Assembly: GCA_963969345.1 (NCBI GenBank)
Contig: OZ017768.1
Coordinates: 3,992,718 to 4,056,717, forward strand
Length of the DNA stretch: 64,000 bases
Source of the DNA: Turbatrix aceti
Lineage: Eukaryota; Nematoda; Chromadorea; Rhabditida; Panagrolaimidae
Direction: 5' to 3'
Positions within the stretch are counted from its first letter, which is position 1, and each line of letters begins with the position of its first letter. The position numbers and the translations under genes are program-made. Shown piece after piece: positions 46,267 to 57,586 of the stretch. Under the pieces are notes generated by a model. The model had not been told where the DNA came from. It saw nothing but the letters and a program-made list of their open reading frames with translations, and ran no database searches.

Positions 46267-48262
46267 TCAGCTTATGCCGGGCAGCAGACTCCGATGCGCG
46301 GCTTCCAGCTCGACCGGGGTGGCCGGATTGTACGACACAAACGTTTCCGAGGTCGTCGACACTCTCATCGGCCTTGAAGCCATTTCAAATGCTTCATTCT
46401 TTGCCCCGGAGGGGTCAGGACTGTTAGACGCAGAAGACAGTCGTCTGAGCGCATCCGATCCGGATCCCGCGTCGTCGTCGAACTCCAGATCCCAGGCAAA
46501 GTCATCGCTCGGGATATCCCGCCACTTGTTATACCGTCGACGTCCTTCCGGCATGAGCAGGTAGCAGGAGACGTTTCCGCCGTAGCAGAAGGAGATACAG
46601 CCTGCTAACAGCAGAATTACCAGTGCCAGGAGGAAGAGCGTCTGCAGAAACGACCAAGAAACTGCTGTTGGCGTGATGTGATTGAAGACGTCTAATCTGT
46701 TTGGCACTGAAAATGGGGGATGTTTTATGGGGCAGAAAGTCTTCAGGAAAAAAACCTACGTTCACAGAGGACGCCGTGGAAGAGGGAAGAGCAGAGGCAG
46801 CGCTGCAGCGTGGAACCGAGTGCCACACACTGCGCCTTGTTGAGACAGGGATTCTTTGAGCAGGACGGCAGGTGACCTGCAGCGAAAGCGAATTATGCGT
46901 GAAGTTCGTTCGACGTGAATTAGCCACTCAGCGAGCGCTTTGGCTTTTGGGAGTTAATTGGGCGTAATTGTGCCCTGGCATTTCATTTTTGCTTATTTTT
47001 TTTTGCTTTTTGCCAATTACGCGAGTTTTTCTTCCCAAACAACAAACAGACCCTGCAGCGCGGTCCGCAGCACAAAAGAAGCGTCAAACATCGCTTGGAA
47101 GGCAGAAAAGCTTGGTGTTCCACCCCCGAGGCCACCCTTGTCCTGCAGGACCCGTCAAAGTGACAGATAAACTCACTAAAGTTGGCGAAAGGCAGACAAT
47201 GGTTGAGCTCGTGTACGCAGACTGTACCCGTCTCGCAGTCTAGAGATGAGCAGCTGTCTTCAACCTGAAACCGATCCGATATTGCCTCCATTGTTTGTCT
47301 CGAGCTCTTGGTAGGCTACAAAAGGTCAGCCTTTTCACTGACCGCTCAATTTTTTGTTTGAAAGACAAATGTCATTGACAGGAATATCCGTCCAAAGTCT
47401 AGGCAAATGCTAAATAACTAAAGAGCTACGTGCGATGAAATCACTTCCCCTGGAATCTAAATAAAAAGTTTCTAAAAGGTCGCATTGGCACTTGAACGGG
47501 ATGAAGAAGTCTTTAATAAAGCTCTTTTTTTCTGTGACACGTAACGAATGCAAATCCTCTCTAATTGACAACAGGATACCTTATAAGTCTCCGGAACGAA
47601 AAATGCCATTACTACAATGAAAAAAAAATTGTTTTTGGATAAAAAGAGCACCAGACGCCGGCCAGACGATGAAATATTCATGATCTGACATTTTAACGGA
47701 TGAAAAACGAATAAACGAACGAACCTTATTTTGGCAGTGATCGCCGCCAAATGGAAACGGGCACATGCAAAAGTACCCGGTATCTGTGACGTTGGATTCA
47801 ATGCAGAAGCCATCATTCCAGCAGGGATAGGTCTCGCAGACGGAGCCTTCTGAAAGCTTGTTGTTCAGGTAGTACAGAACCAGGCGACGACTGTCGACGA
47901 ACATGGCTGCCTGGTACGAGTGAGGGAGGGGGCACGTCGTCGACGTTGTCGCCATCCGCCATCCTGCAGGACGCCTTTCGTGGTGCCCTCCTCCTTTCCT
48001 CCTTCCTGGCCACGCCGACCGTCGACTGCCAGCCACGGCTTCGCTTTAGACAGGAGCCGTGCACGCGCGCGCGCGTCATCCGCCCCCCCCCCTTTTCATG
48101 TGCCAAAAAAAGGTCCAAGGCTTACTTACCGTATATGAGTTGCGACGATACACCCGCGTTGATTAGGTCGGTGAGCGTGCTGACTGCCACTTCGTCGAAG
48201 GGTGGCATTCCAAGGCACTAAAGCAAGAAAATCGGTTGGTTGTGTCTTCACCTTGCCTCACC
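46267..48262 (-). CDS. Single-pass membrane protein with EGF-like repeats (5' end open)
   Basis: Exons 48217-48130, 47906-47725, 47264-47177, 46876-46760 and 46706-46267 chain in phase. A further upstream exon ending at 48262 (AG|GTGAGG) also fits (VPGPQ|CLGMPPFDEVAV). The ectodomain has an N-terminal segment without recognised fold, an EGF repeat (CETYPCWNDGFC...CMCPFPFGGDHC), a Cys-rich segment (CSSLDCETGTVCVHELNHC) and an EGF repeat (CSKNPCLNKAQC...CLCSSLFHGVLC). A TM helix (LFLLALVILLLAGCISFC) and a tail of about 105 residues follow. The tail is rich in Asp and Ser and has no ERLI or known docking motif. Likely a cell-surface adhesion or signalling protein; I cannot assign a family. The signal peptide was not found, so the start is missing. 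Confidence 0.75.
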
Positions 48263-50901
48263 TGTGGTCCAGGCACGCCCCCTCGTCTCGCGGCAGCACT
48301 CCTTGGCACAGAGAGTCGTAACTCGTAAATCACGTGTTTTTGAGTTTCCAGCGCATATTATTACTTACTTACTCAAAATTGGTCCCCATGTCCCTTTGTT
48401 CTCGTCAAAAGCAGGAACGAACAACAACGAAAAAAATACGCTCAGCTAATGGGATTAGGAGATGACGACATTTGTCAAAAAAAAAAAATACCCGGCTCAA
48501 AACATGCCTCAAGGCCAGGCCAATATGCAGGGTCCTGGAATGAGCGTTCAGGGGGCGCAATTAATCTTTATGAAAGGCTGGATGACTGACGGCTGCCGCA
48601 AAGGTATGCATCATCCAGAAATGCCAACAAATGTCCGTCGCATGGTTACCAATTTGTCAGGCGCTCAAATACGCTCTCTCAAATACATAAAAATCAAACA
48701 AAATGTTTTTTTACAAGCGCTTGAGTTTTTTTTTAAATACAATTGTCAATTTTATTTTAAATGGGGCTAAAAACAACATAAAAAACGAGAACAAGAACGA
48801 ACAAGAGCGTTCATCGGCAGTTGTTGTCATAACCGGCACACTCCCCCTCGACCAGGACCAGGGATATCCTCTCTTATCCGTTGCAGGCCCAGCTTTCACG
48901 CCCAATGAAACAAAGTCAAACAAAGTCCCCCCTCCCTCCTACCCCAAAAACGCCGCCGCTGAGGACCGTCGGAGGACCGGAGCATCTTCGCAGTGGTGTT
49001 TGTTTGACGCACCAGGGGGGGGGAGGGCTGGATAAATCAGCCAAAGAACACTTGAGTCCAACTTGAGAAAAGCTGGCACCGAGTAAAGTGGCCTGTCACG
49101 CAGACTCTCTCGCGACAATGCCCCGGCTCGCATGAGGCTTTAGGCATTCACTTAGCGCGCGGAGATTTTGTTGGTGACTGCGACGCTTGAGCTTTATTAT
49201 TTTAAAGGGGGGGGATAGAAGACTGCCGAGAATGGATACTCCTCAAAATAGGCGGACAAACACAAGGAAATGAATGCTTGTGCTTCATTTCGAATAAAAA
49301 AATTATTTAATTTAAAGACCCTCTAAAGAGGCATTCATCGTAATTCTAAATGCATTTGGACACCGAAAACCAAACCGTCTGGGTTTTTCTGGGCCGGTTG
49401 GGGGGGTTGAACGTTTTTTGTACACAGCCCTCAGGGAATTTCACGTCCGTCCCCTTAGTCCCCCAAAATATCTATGTATCGCCCGCCGAGTAGGCCAAAA
49501 GTGTAAAATAAATTTGCCGGATTTTTTAAAAGCTTTTGTTTAAATAAAATTTTAGTGTGTATTGGTCCTTAAAATTTTTTTGTCGTAAACATAATCGCTT
49601 TCTTTGAAAGAAAGCACCGCGTGCAATTGGAATTCAATTGTTTAGGGCCAAAACAAAAACAAAAGACGCTGGGCGGTGGTCAGTCGATCCTGGAATGTGT
49701 GGTTTTTATTCCAGACGAGGCACGAACGGCACTCCCAAGCGCCTAACCCTATTTTCCAGCCGCCAGACTTTTTTGAGTCCCAAAATGCATACATAATCCT
49801 GCATTTCGAGGCTTGGCCCAAGGTGCAAGGTGCAAAGTGCAGATAGCGTGCCGCCAAGCAGCCCAAACAACTTGATCAGCCGCTGTTTGAGCTCAACATC
49901 AACATCGGCAGCATCAGCTGTACAGCGGAGCAACAACCACCCCAACCCACCCCCCGGCTGGCAATGCCAATGAACGAACAAAAAAGAACAAGCCCCGATG
50001 ACGGCGTTGACGCGGCGGATGGTGACACTTAGCAGGCAAACAATTCGGTTATCTTCTTCCCGACCGACCGCGACGAAGAAAAAAAAAAGACCCACCCGCC
50101 CGCCAATTTAGCATCCATTGTCCGGGCCTGAGCTTCCGGGCTTTCGGGCCTCCGGTTCTCCCTGACATGCGAGCCCAATCCGGGACCCCGGATTGAATTG
50201 ACAATTCTCGTTCGTTCACGAACGACGACATCGTACCCCAGACCGAATTTGCACCGCAGCTATAAAAAGTTGTGCGACCAGACCAGAAGCCATCGTCGCC
50301 GTTGTCGCCGTCGTTCATCCGCTCAAAAAAAGTTTTTTTTGCCCAGCAGGGCAGCGGGAAGAAACAATTGAGAACCGCTCCCCAGCGACGACTAATGCAA
50401 TTTGTCGTTGACCGAGACCTCGTTTGCCCCTAAATGGGCAGGTTAGCTGTTGTACGGGAGGAGGGCGTAAAGCATTCGTTCTTCAGCGGCGGTGACGAGG
50501 AACGAACGCAATTTGGCCACCGGATGCCGTTCGTTCGTTCAATTCTGTCTCGACTGAACGAAAAAAACAAGACAAGATTGGCTTTCAAATCGGAAAAAAA
50601 AACTTTTTGGTGTCCTAGTGAAATTTCAAGTTCCCGCCAAAATGTATTTAAAAAATATTTTACATAGAAAATATTTCAGTGTCTTCATCGGGAGTTGTAC
50701 CTCATTACAGTGATAAACAAACAAACAAACAAACAAACAAAAAACAAATAAAAAATATCATGATCACTCGGAGTGGCATTTGCCGATACATACGTTTCCT
50801 TGTGTGAAGCAGTTCACGTTCACGCTCGCGCTCACGGAGCGTGCATTTTTATTTTTCCGGGTAGTTTGCCGGATAATGATACAATCCTAGTTGCCGACGT
50901 C
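48263..50901. other. Intergenic
   Basis: Should contain the missing first exon(s) of the EGF protein, but none was identifiable. An (ACAA)n run lies at about 50710-50740. The remaining open frames are not convincing. Confidence 0.4.
50710..50741. repeat. (ACAA)n microsatellite
   Basis: About seven tandem ACAA units, followed by A-rich sequence. Confidence 0.85.
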
Positions 50902-52932
50902 TCACGAAATCGTGCAAACCTGCGACGTGAAATTCGACTTCCGCCTCACCACACCTGGAAAAGGCAGAGATCGACTGGCTGTGGTGCTTGGTTCCGGCTC
51001 AATTGCGAAGCTCGGCGGCTCGATGGACAGTGAAGGCGAAATCCTCGGTGCGCGCCTTCGAAAGAACGATTTTGTCCTCGGGCTTTTCGCTGCATTTATC
51101 TGCCGAATCATGTTCTCAAGGATAAACCTTGTGTCGTGGACCTGGCTGAGCGAAGCCGACATAAACTGACAGGTGGGGCTGAGAAGCCGGGCCATGCCTT
51201 CGCCCTGTTCCCGCGAGACGCCGTTCACGTCGTGCGAGGCAACGATCTGTTCCATGGATCGTCTCCGGTTTCGGACACCGCCCCAGGGCGATCTGTGTCC
51301 GGATCCGTCGTCTGATTCATAGCCTTCAGACGAACTATGATCAGCGATCGACGTCGCTTCTTCGAGGACATCGTCTTCGTTGCAGAACAACAAAACTGGT
51401 GGCTGAAAAAAACGGCATGTTTAACACCCAAAAAAAATCACCTGATTTTTCTAAATACATAGTTTTTTTGCAAATGTCAACAAACGACTGTTACAACTGT
51501 TTACCCCCTTGGAAAAATAAAAAAAAAATTTTTCCGTTTTCCGTTTCTGGACGACTCACACGGGAGTGAAGTGCTTACTGTTTTTTTTTTGAAAAAACCA
51601 CGAGTAAACGTGAGGACGTTTATCGCGAGAGACCCGTGTTTACATTTGTCGCTCGCTCTATGGTCCGCGGTAGATACCGGAGTAGCGTCTCGACGATCGC
51701 CGAGACCCGAGAGCCGGCAATAACATTGTCAAAACCCAAGAGTACTCGTGAGAAAACAACACTGGCCAAGTTGTTTTCTGGATTACTCGGAAAAGTAGAA
51801 AAAAAAAATTGTTGTTAGTCATTTTGTAAACTTCGAGGTCAGATTTCGTCTATGTATTTCGTCTGTGGTACCGTAAAATGTGACGTAGACAAAATTCTCG
51901 AAAGTATTTAAAAAAATGATCAACTCGAGAGCAAAAGCAAACTTTGGTGTGGTGTTAAGCAATACAGTATACATACGTCCAAAAAAATGTGTACAAACGT
52001 ACTGATTCTGTTTTGATCTCCATTTGGCAAAAAACAGTGACCAGTAATCACAGAGGACGTCACTAATGACGCGGTGACGTACTACACTTTTTGAGCGCTC
52101 ATTAGGCGCGCCTACCTGGGAACCTGCACACTTAGCTAATCACTTGTTGTTCTTTGTGCAAGTCAAACTCTGGCAAAAACACCCCAGAAGTGCAATTTTT
52201 TACACAAATTTACTCACATAAAATTTTTTTTGTGGACAAAAATGAACTCACCAACTTGGACCGCTGTTTAAAATCCTCAACGGCATGCGCGAGATCGTTG
52301 AACGAAGCCCCGTTGTACGCAGTGTAACACAGAATAGCAGCCTCGGTCTGGCGAATTGCCATTTCACGTGCACCGGTGTGCGCGAGTCCAGGATCGTGGA
52401 GCTCGACGATGACCTTTTGGCCGTCGACGGTCAGCGTCAGGTACCACACATCCACGTACTGCACGTGCCTTTCATACTTTTCTGCGGCGTCAAAGAGCTT
52501 GTCAAACTGAAAGGCGCTTAGACGGGATTACGACGTGTTATTCTTGTTCAAAAACAATTTTGCAGAATATTTATGCCTGTCCCGGTGCTATTACGTTTGC
52601 CCAAATGCCAGGATTGCAAAAATAGAAACAGAAACTATAGTCGAGCCAATCATGGTCTTGTTTTTTTACGTTTTTAGCATCTTTTGAATCGGTTGTTCTT
52701 TGCTTTTTGAGCTCTAACCTGGTTTGAAGCAGACAAAAGCAAAAGATGCTTCTGGCCGATTCTATTAAAAGATACAGACTGTTAAAGCGGCTTATCAGGC
52801 TGCTAAGGCTTCTCCCGATAATTTTCAGACACCCCAAAAAAAACTGACCAGACAATCCCTGTGCCGAGGACCGAGGTAGAGAAATTTGTACTCCGGAATT
52901 TGCTTGGAGGTGTCAGCTAGCGTGTCTTCCAT
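50902..52932 (-). CDS. Ras-like protein with degenerate GTP-binding motifs and CaaX box
   Basis: Three exons (52932-52849, 52506-52252, 51402-50902), all phase 0, give 279 residues. The fold order matches a Ras G domain: strand KFLYLG (16-21); the segment YLTLTVDGQKVIVELHDPGL (50-69), equivalent to strands beta2-beta3 plus switch II; AAILCYTAYNGASFNDL, equivalent to the ILVYSVTDRxSFExL strand-helix; and PPVLLFCNEDD (114-124), equivalent to the VLVGNKxD strand. The P-loop Gly-Lys-Ser is absent (GPRHRDCLF), DTAGQ is reduced to DPGLA, and NKxD reads NEDD, so GTP binding is doubtful. A basic Ser/Arg-rich extension of about 120 residues ends CTIS, a CaaX sequence of farnesylated type. The CTTTCGGGT between the acceptor and the ATG is open in frame, so the N-terminus may be longer. 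Confidence 0.75.
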
Positions 52933-55671
52933 ACCCGAAAGCTGAAAAAAAGGAAAAGAGTTTTTAATAAAACATGAGCAAGGCAAGTGAATGAACCAAG
53001 ACACGCGTAAAGTACATAACAAGGTGTATACATACACGCAAGCAAATCATTTAAAATCAAAGCACCTTAAAAAGCCCAAAGACCGGAAACCTGGCTAAAA
53101 AAGGGTGGCACTGGCACGCGCATAGGCTCACAGGTGCACAGGTGCAGTTCGATGCATAAAAAAAGCCAGACCCGACCCATTGTCTGTTCTGTCAAGCAAA
53201 ATGCCAGGGAAAATATAAATATGTAGCGGTTGCCGGGGGAAACGTGAGATGGCAAGTGTTTTTGCCTCAAAAACCACCCGTGAGGGGAGATGGATAAACA
53301 ACGGACAGAAAAAAGGGCAACCGACATGTTGCCTTTTTTTGTCTTTTAGATATACCTTTGCCCCGCCTTCTCGCGCACGCTGAATTGTGAGGGATGGAAA
53401 TTCCGTGTAGCTGCACAAAGCAGACGTGTATTTATGTATTTATGTGCCTTCGGAGATGTGTTCTATGGTACAACTCGAATCCTGTGCGGATTTAGGAATT
53501 CTTCAAAAAACAGAAGCCATGGCAGGGAATAATTTTTGTGGAAGCACTAAACGCTAATATTTATTTCTTTCCTATTTATCTGCCGGAAAACAAATTCTGG
53601 GAAAGCCAGGAAGACCCACAAAAACACCATGCGACCGAGGTTATCACGAGACAGGACACAATACGTACATGTTCACGAAGCAGCCAAAGAAGCCCTGCCT
53701 TTCCCACCTGCCGGAGGACAACAAAGCCTGCCGTCCTAACAATTAGCGAACAAAAAAATATTAGACCAATGCTGCGAATTTGTTGTGTCTGATGCCTGAC
53801 GTCGTCCTACCAACTCAAAAAAGACGTTGCTGACTCAGGAAAAGAAAAAAGAAATCCGAAGCACAACCACCAACAACAACCTGTGGAAGGAACAACAACA
53901 ATGCTGAAAAGCAAACAAAAACCCCTTCTTTTCCCTTGGCGGGTGTCTCGTGGCAACCATCGCCGACTTCAGTCCTGGGAAGGGAATGAAACTCACATCA
54001 GTCAGGATGACGGCGTCTGACCCCTCTCACGTGTGTAGTAGCGTGTACATACGAAACTGACATGAATGGGTGCAACAAAGTCAGAATGAAAAAAAATTGT
54101 GATTATGACTGGCAAAATGTTGTGCAACTGTGAAACAAACCAGTGTCGAAGAGTGTAGTAGAAGCCTGTTCCGCTTATCGGGAAAAGAGTGATTTCCATA
54201 AATTTGTCATTGCAAATGAGACGTCATTTATGGAAGGAAGCGGGGACAACGGCGACGACCTCTAGCCCCGGCGCACCCTCAAAGGTGTCCGCGTACGTGC
54301 GAGCCGTAGCACAACCTCGTTAAAAACAAAGCGCCAGGAGTGATAAGAAAGCAAGGAGTATAAGCAGGGAAGCCTGTCGCTGACAGGTCTTTGAATATCG
54401 CAACTCAACTGACAGTAAAGATCGCAAAACACAATTCTTAGTTAGTCATACGCTCCTTCGAAGCTCCCTCGAGGCCTGCGATTAGGGTGTTAAGGGAATA
54501 CTAAATAAGTGATAAGAAGGGGTGCGAGCCAGGCCAGGTAGTTGTATCTTTGTATGCATGCAAGTACAAATCGGGCTTCTAGCGAACGAACACAATTGAC
54601 ATTTGCTGGAGTGATTAAACCATGCTCGCACAAACTATAGACAATCCAGGGTCAAAAAGTATGTATGAATTGTTTTTAATTGCCTCGGAGGCACAAAAGG
54701 ATCACAAAACCCATCCAACAGAGCCCGTATCAGTCACAGCATCGGCGTATCATCATTGATCACGCCGACGACCGACGACAGGGAACCGACGACGACCGGG
54801 ACACGCGAGCCCTCAAACTATCGTGCAACGTTTCGAAGAAGACAAATATTTAAAATACTCGGCCTTCGCCTGTGCGTGTACTTTGCGTGAAGATTACCTT
54901 GCCTGCCGCCTATGCTCATTGCAGACAAGGACGAAGAAAAATTTTTTTTCAAAAAGCAAACAGTCGTAAACTTTGTAATGGCTTTCAACTTTTGCTGCTG
55001 CGCACAGAGTTCAAGCTCTGCCTGCGGGAGAAGAACTCGAGTTGTTAGGATAAAGTCGAACATACACATATGTACATACGTGTTCACATGATTCAAGAGC
55101 AAAAAAAATTAAAAAACAAAATTATTTTTGGCTTTTCTTGAAGCAGGAAAATGTCAACAATTGTATGGCATTTTTCTACTTGACTAATGAGATGCACCCG
55201 GCAACGGGCATCAGTTCGCGTGCGTGCACTTTTTGCATGCCTGGAGGGCACAAAAACAAAGCAACCGTAAAAAAAAGTACCTGCTAAGGCGCTCCAGAAC
55301 TACAAAGCCTCTTTAACACCTCCTAACACGGAATGAATTCCCCCGGGAGAACCTCTTCGACTTCCGTTGTCGTCGTCGTCACACTCATGTCCGATGCTAT
55401 TACGAGACGCCCAACACCTGCAGGCAGCGAAACACCGCAAAGCAAATATCCGTCCAACCGAGTCCCACGCGTGTGCTCGACAAAGTTTGTTCCCCCAGTT
55501 CCCCAGCAGGTCCGTTGAACCGGTAAAAATCCTGCAAATCAGTCATCAGCCAGCGGAGTTTTTTTCTTTTAAGTCTTTATTCCCGCTTTTTAGCAATTTG
55601 AAGTCGCTACTTTGCGACCGTGTACTAGGTGAGTCTCTACCGAGATGAAGTGAATGGGTTTGTTTGTGGGT
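52933..55671. other. Intergenic, possible 5' exons of the Ras-like gene
   Basis: Two minus-strand pieces look coding-like: about 55395-55333 (an ATG opening MSVTTTTTEVEEVLPGEFIP) and about 55022-54975 (after a CCCGCAG acceptor, reading AELELCAQQQKLKAITK). Neither could be joined with certainty. The rest shows nothing. Confidence 0.25.
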
Positions 55672-57586
55672 TCAGAAGCCCTGTTGGGTCATGAAGGACA
55701 TAAAGTGTTGCTTATCGCTGCCACCCGTGGATGCGCTTCTCTGATGGTTCATCGCCTGGGGCAACAAAAATTGCTGCGACATTTTTTTGTAAGGCTGCAA
55801 CAGGGGCTCCTGGAGTGTGCCGTTCTCAGACGAGACTATCAGGATCGTAGATTCTGGCATGAAGCTTCTAAAAATTTGTACAGGTAAACCCAGGTAAATT
55901 CAAAAAATATGAAACACGAACCTCTTTGGCATCGAAGAATTGTGAAAAGTTTTAGAACGCGTAAAATTGGTCGTCAACGAAGACTGTGGATTATGGTAGC
56001 TGCCGAATTCCATGTTGGTCACCTTTGCGCAGGTACGGAAGAATCGACCGAAGCAGGATCGCAGGAATATGATCCGACAGCTTTTTCGAAAACGTTTGCC
56101 CCAGAAAAAGAAAATCCAAAAATTCGTGGAACAGTTCAGAACAACGAGAAAATTGCTAAAGTCCACGCAGAGCGTAGCGAGGGGCGATTCCATGAAAACA
56201 TTGGCGCTAACGACGTGTTCGAGGACGTCATTGATCGTTGGCAGAATGTCAGAGAGGAGAAACTTGGCGATGATGAGAATGAGCATGATATTTGCTCTGT
56301 GTTCTTTTTTTGAGCAGTTTGCCCTGCGGTTTCGGCCATCGAGTTCGTTGGTAGGCGCGCAGAGAGCCTTGCGCTTGAGCACAGCCTGGCGCAGGGCGAT
56401 GCTGATGCGGAGGGTCAACCCGGAGAGCAGAAGGCACGGCACGACAGTCACGAAGAGCATTGCCAGCACGATGTGGTAAGTCGTCCAGTACGCCTTGTCC
56501 TGCACGATCGCTGTTCTCGCAACGACGGGTTGAAAGATGCCAGGCGCGACTTCCATAGGCATCGTTGTGACTTCGAAAAACCGAGGAATCGAGAACACCA
56601 CTGCCAACACGCTGACTGCGATCATGAGTCTCTTAACTCTGGATCGTTTTCCGATAGCGCGGTGCTTAAGAGGCTGGCACAGAGCCAGGTATCGGTCGAT
56701 CGTCAGCGTCAGGATGATCCAGACCGTGCCCGTCAACGTCGTGTTTGCGAACGCGTAGACGAGAGGATATATGTACACGTAGTAGCCGTGGTTGACGACA
56801 TGACCGTAAATGAGGGTCGGCAGGCAGTAGAGCAAGAAAGCGTTGCACAGTAGCGCAGTTTGCCAAAGCGTCAGTGTTACCTGCAAAAGATCAGGGGTTA
56901 AAAAACTGCTGCAGAAGTTTTTTGGAAGTTACGGGGAAAAGTTGTAATTTTCTGCTTTTGCAGGGTAAAAAAGTGCAGCGAGCGTAAAAAATTGAAACTT
57001 GGCATTACAAAATTAATTATTGGAAAATATTTGCTCTATCAAAAATAATCCGACAGTAATCAGACAGATTTTGTACATCACATCATCTTTTTTTTTGGAA
57101 GACGTTCAACTTGACATCATGCTTTTTGGCATGAACACTTTTTGGCACACGTCAAAAAAAGCGTGGCTGCCGTCAAGGAACACAACACGTCTGACAAAAA
57201 AACTTACCAGATAGTACTGAATGACAGGGCTGCCATTACGGAACTTGAGAAAAACGTAGATGCAGAGAATGTTGAGGAGTACACCCCAGATGACGCAGAA
57301 GAGCGTGAGATAACCGTTAAGGAACTGCGAGATCATGGGTTGAATATTTTCAAGGAAGGCGACAAAGATATCAAAGGCTATCGCTTGTCTGAAACATCTA
57401 CCGTCAGTCTTGAGAAAAAAATATTTAAAAACAAAACACAACTCACCTGCAGGGAAATGAAAAGTTGACCTGAGCGAGGGGAGAACGGTCCGCGCTCGCC
57501 GCTGAGAGCACGGAGACGTAGTACTGGGTACTCGGTGCCGCTAGGTGAGACGGCAGGGCAGCGTCGTCTTCGCCCGACACTGCCAT
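55672..57586 (-). CDS. FMRFamide-type neuropeptide receptor (rhodopsin-family GPCR)
   Basis: Four exons (57586-57447, 57388-57208, 56880-55922, 55867-55672) encode 491 residues. An extracellular N-terminus with an NFS sequon precedes TM1 (FLNGYLTLFCVIWGVLLNILCIYVFL). TM2 carries TLTLWQTALLCNAFLLYCLP. TM3 ends in TIDRYLALCQPLKHRA, a canonical DRY. TM6 follows a basic loop (KKEHRANIMLILIIAKFLLS). TM7 reads NCSTNFWIFFFWGKRFR, the NFxIY-type variant found in FMRFamide and myosuppressin receptors in place of NPxxY. The tail is rich in Ser and Gln. It would signal through G proteins in response to an RFamide peptide; the ligand cannot be told. The ATG chosen is the first in the exon; a TTTCAG acceptor 33 bp upstream suggests a leader exon or trans-splicing. 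Confidence 0.88.
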
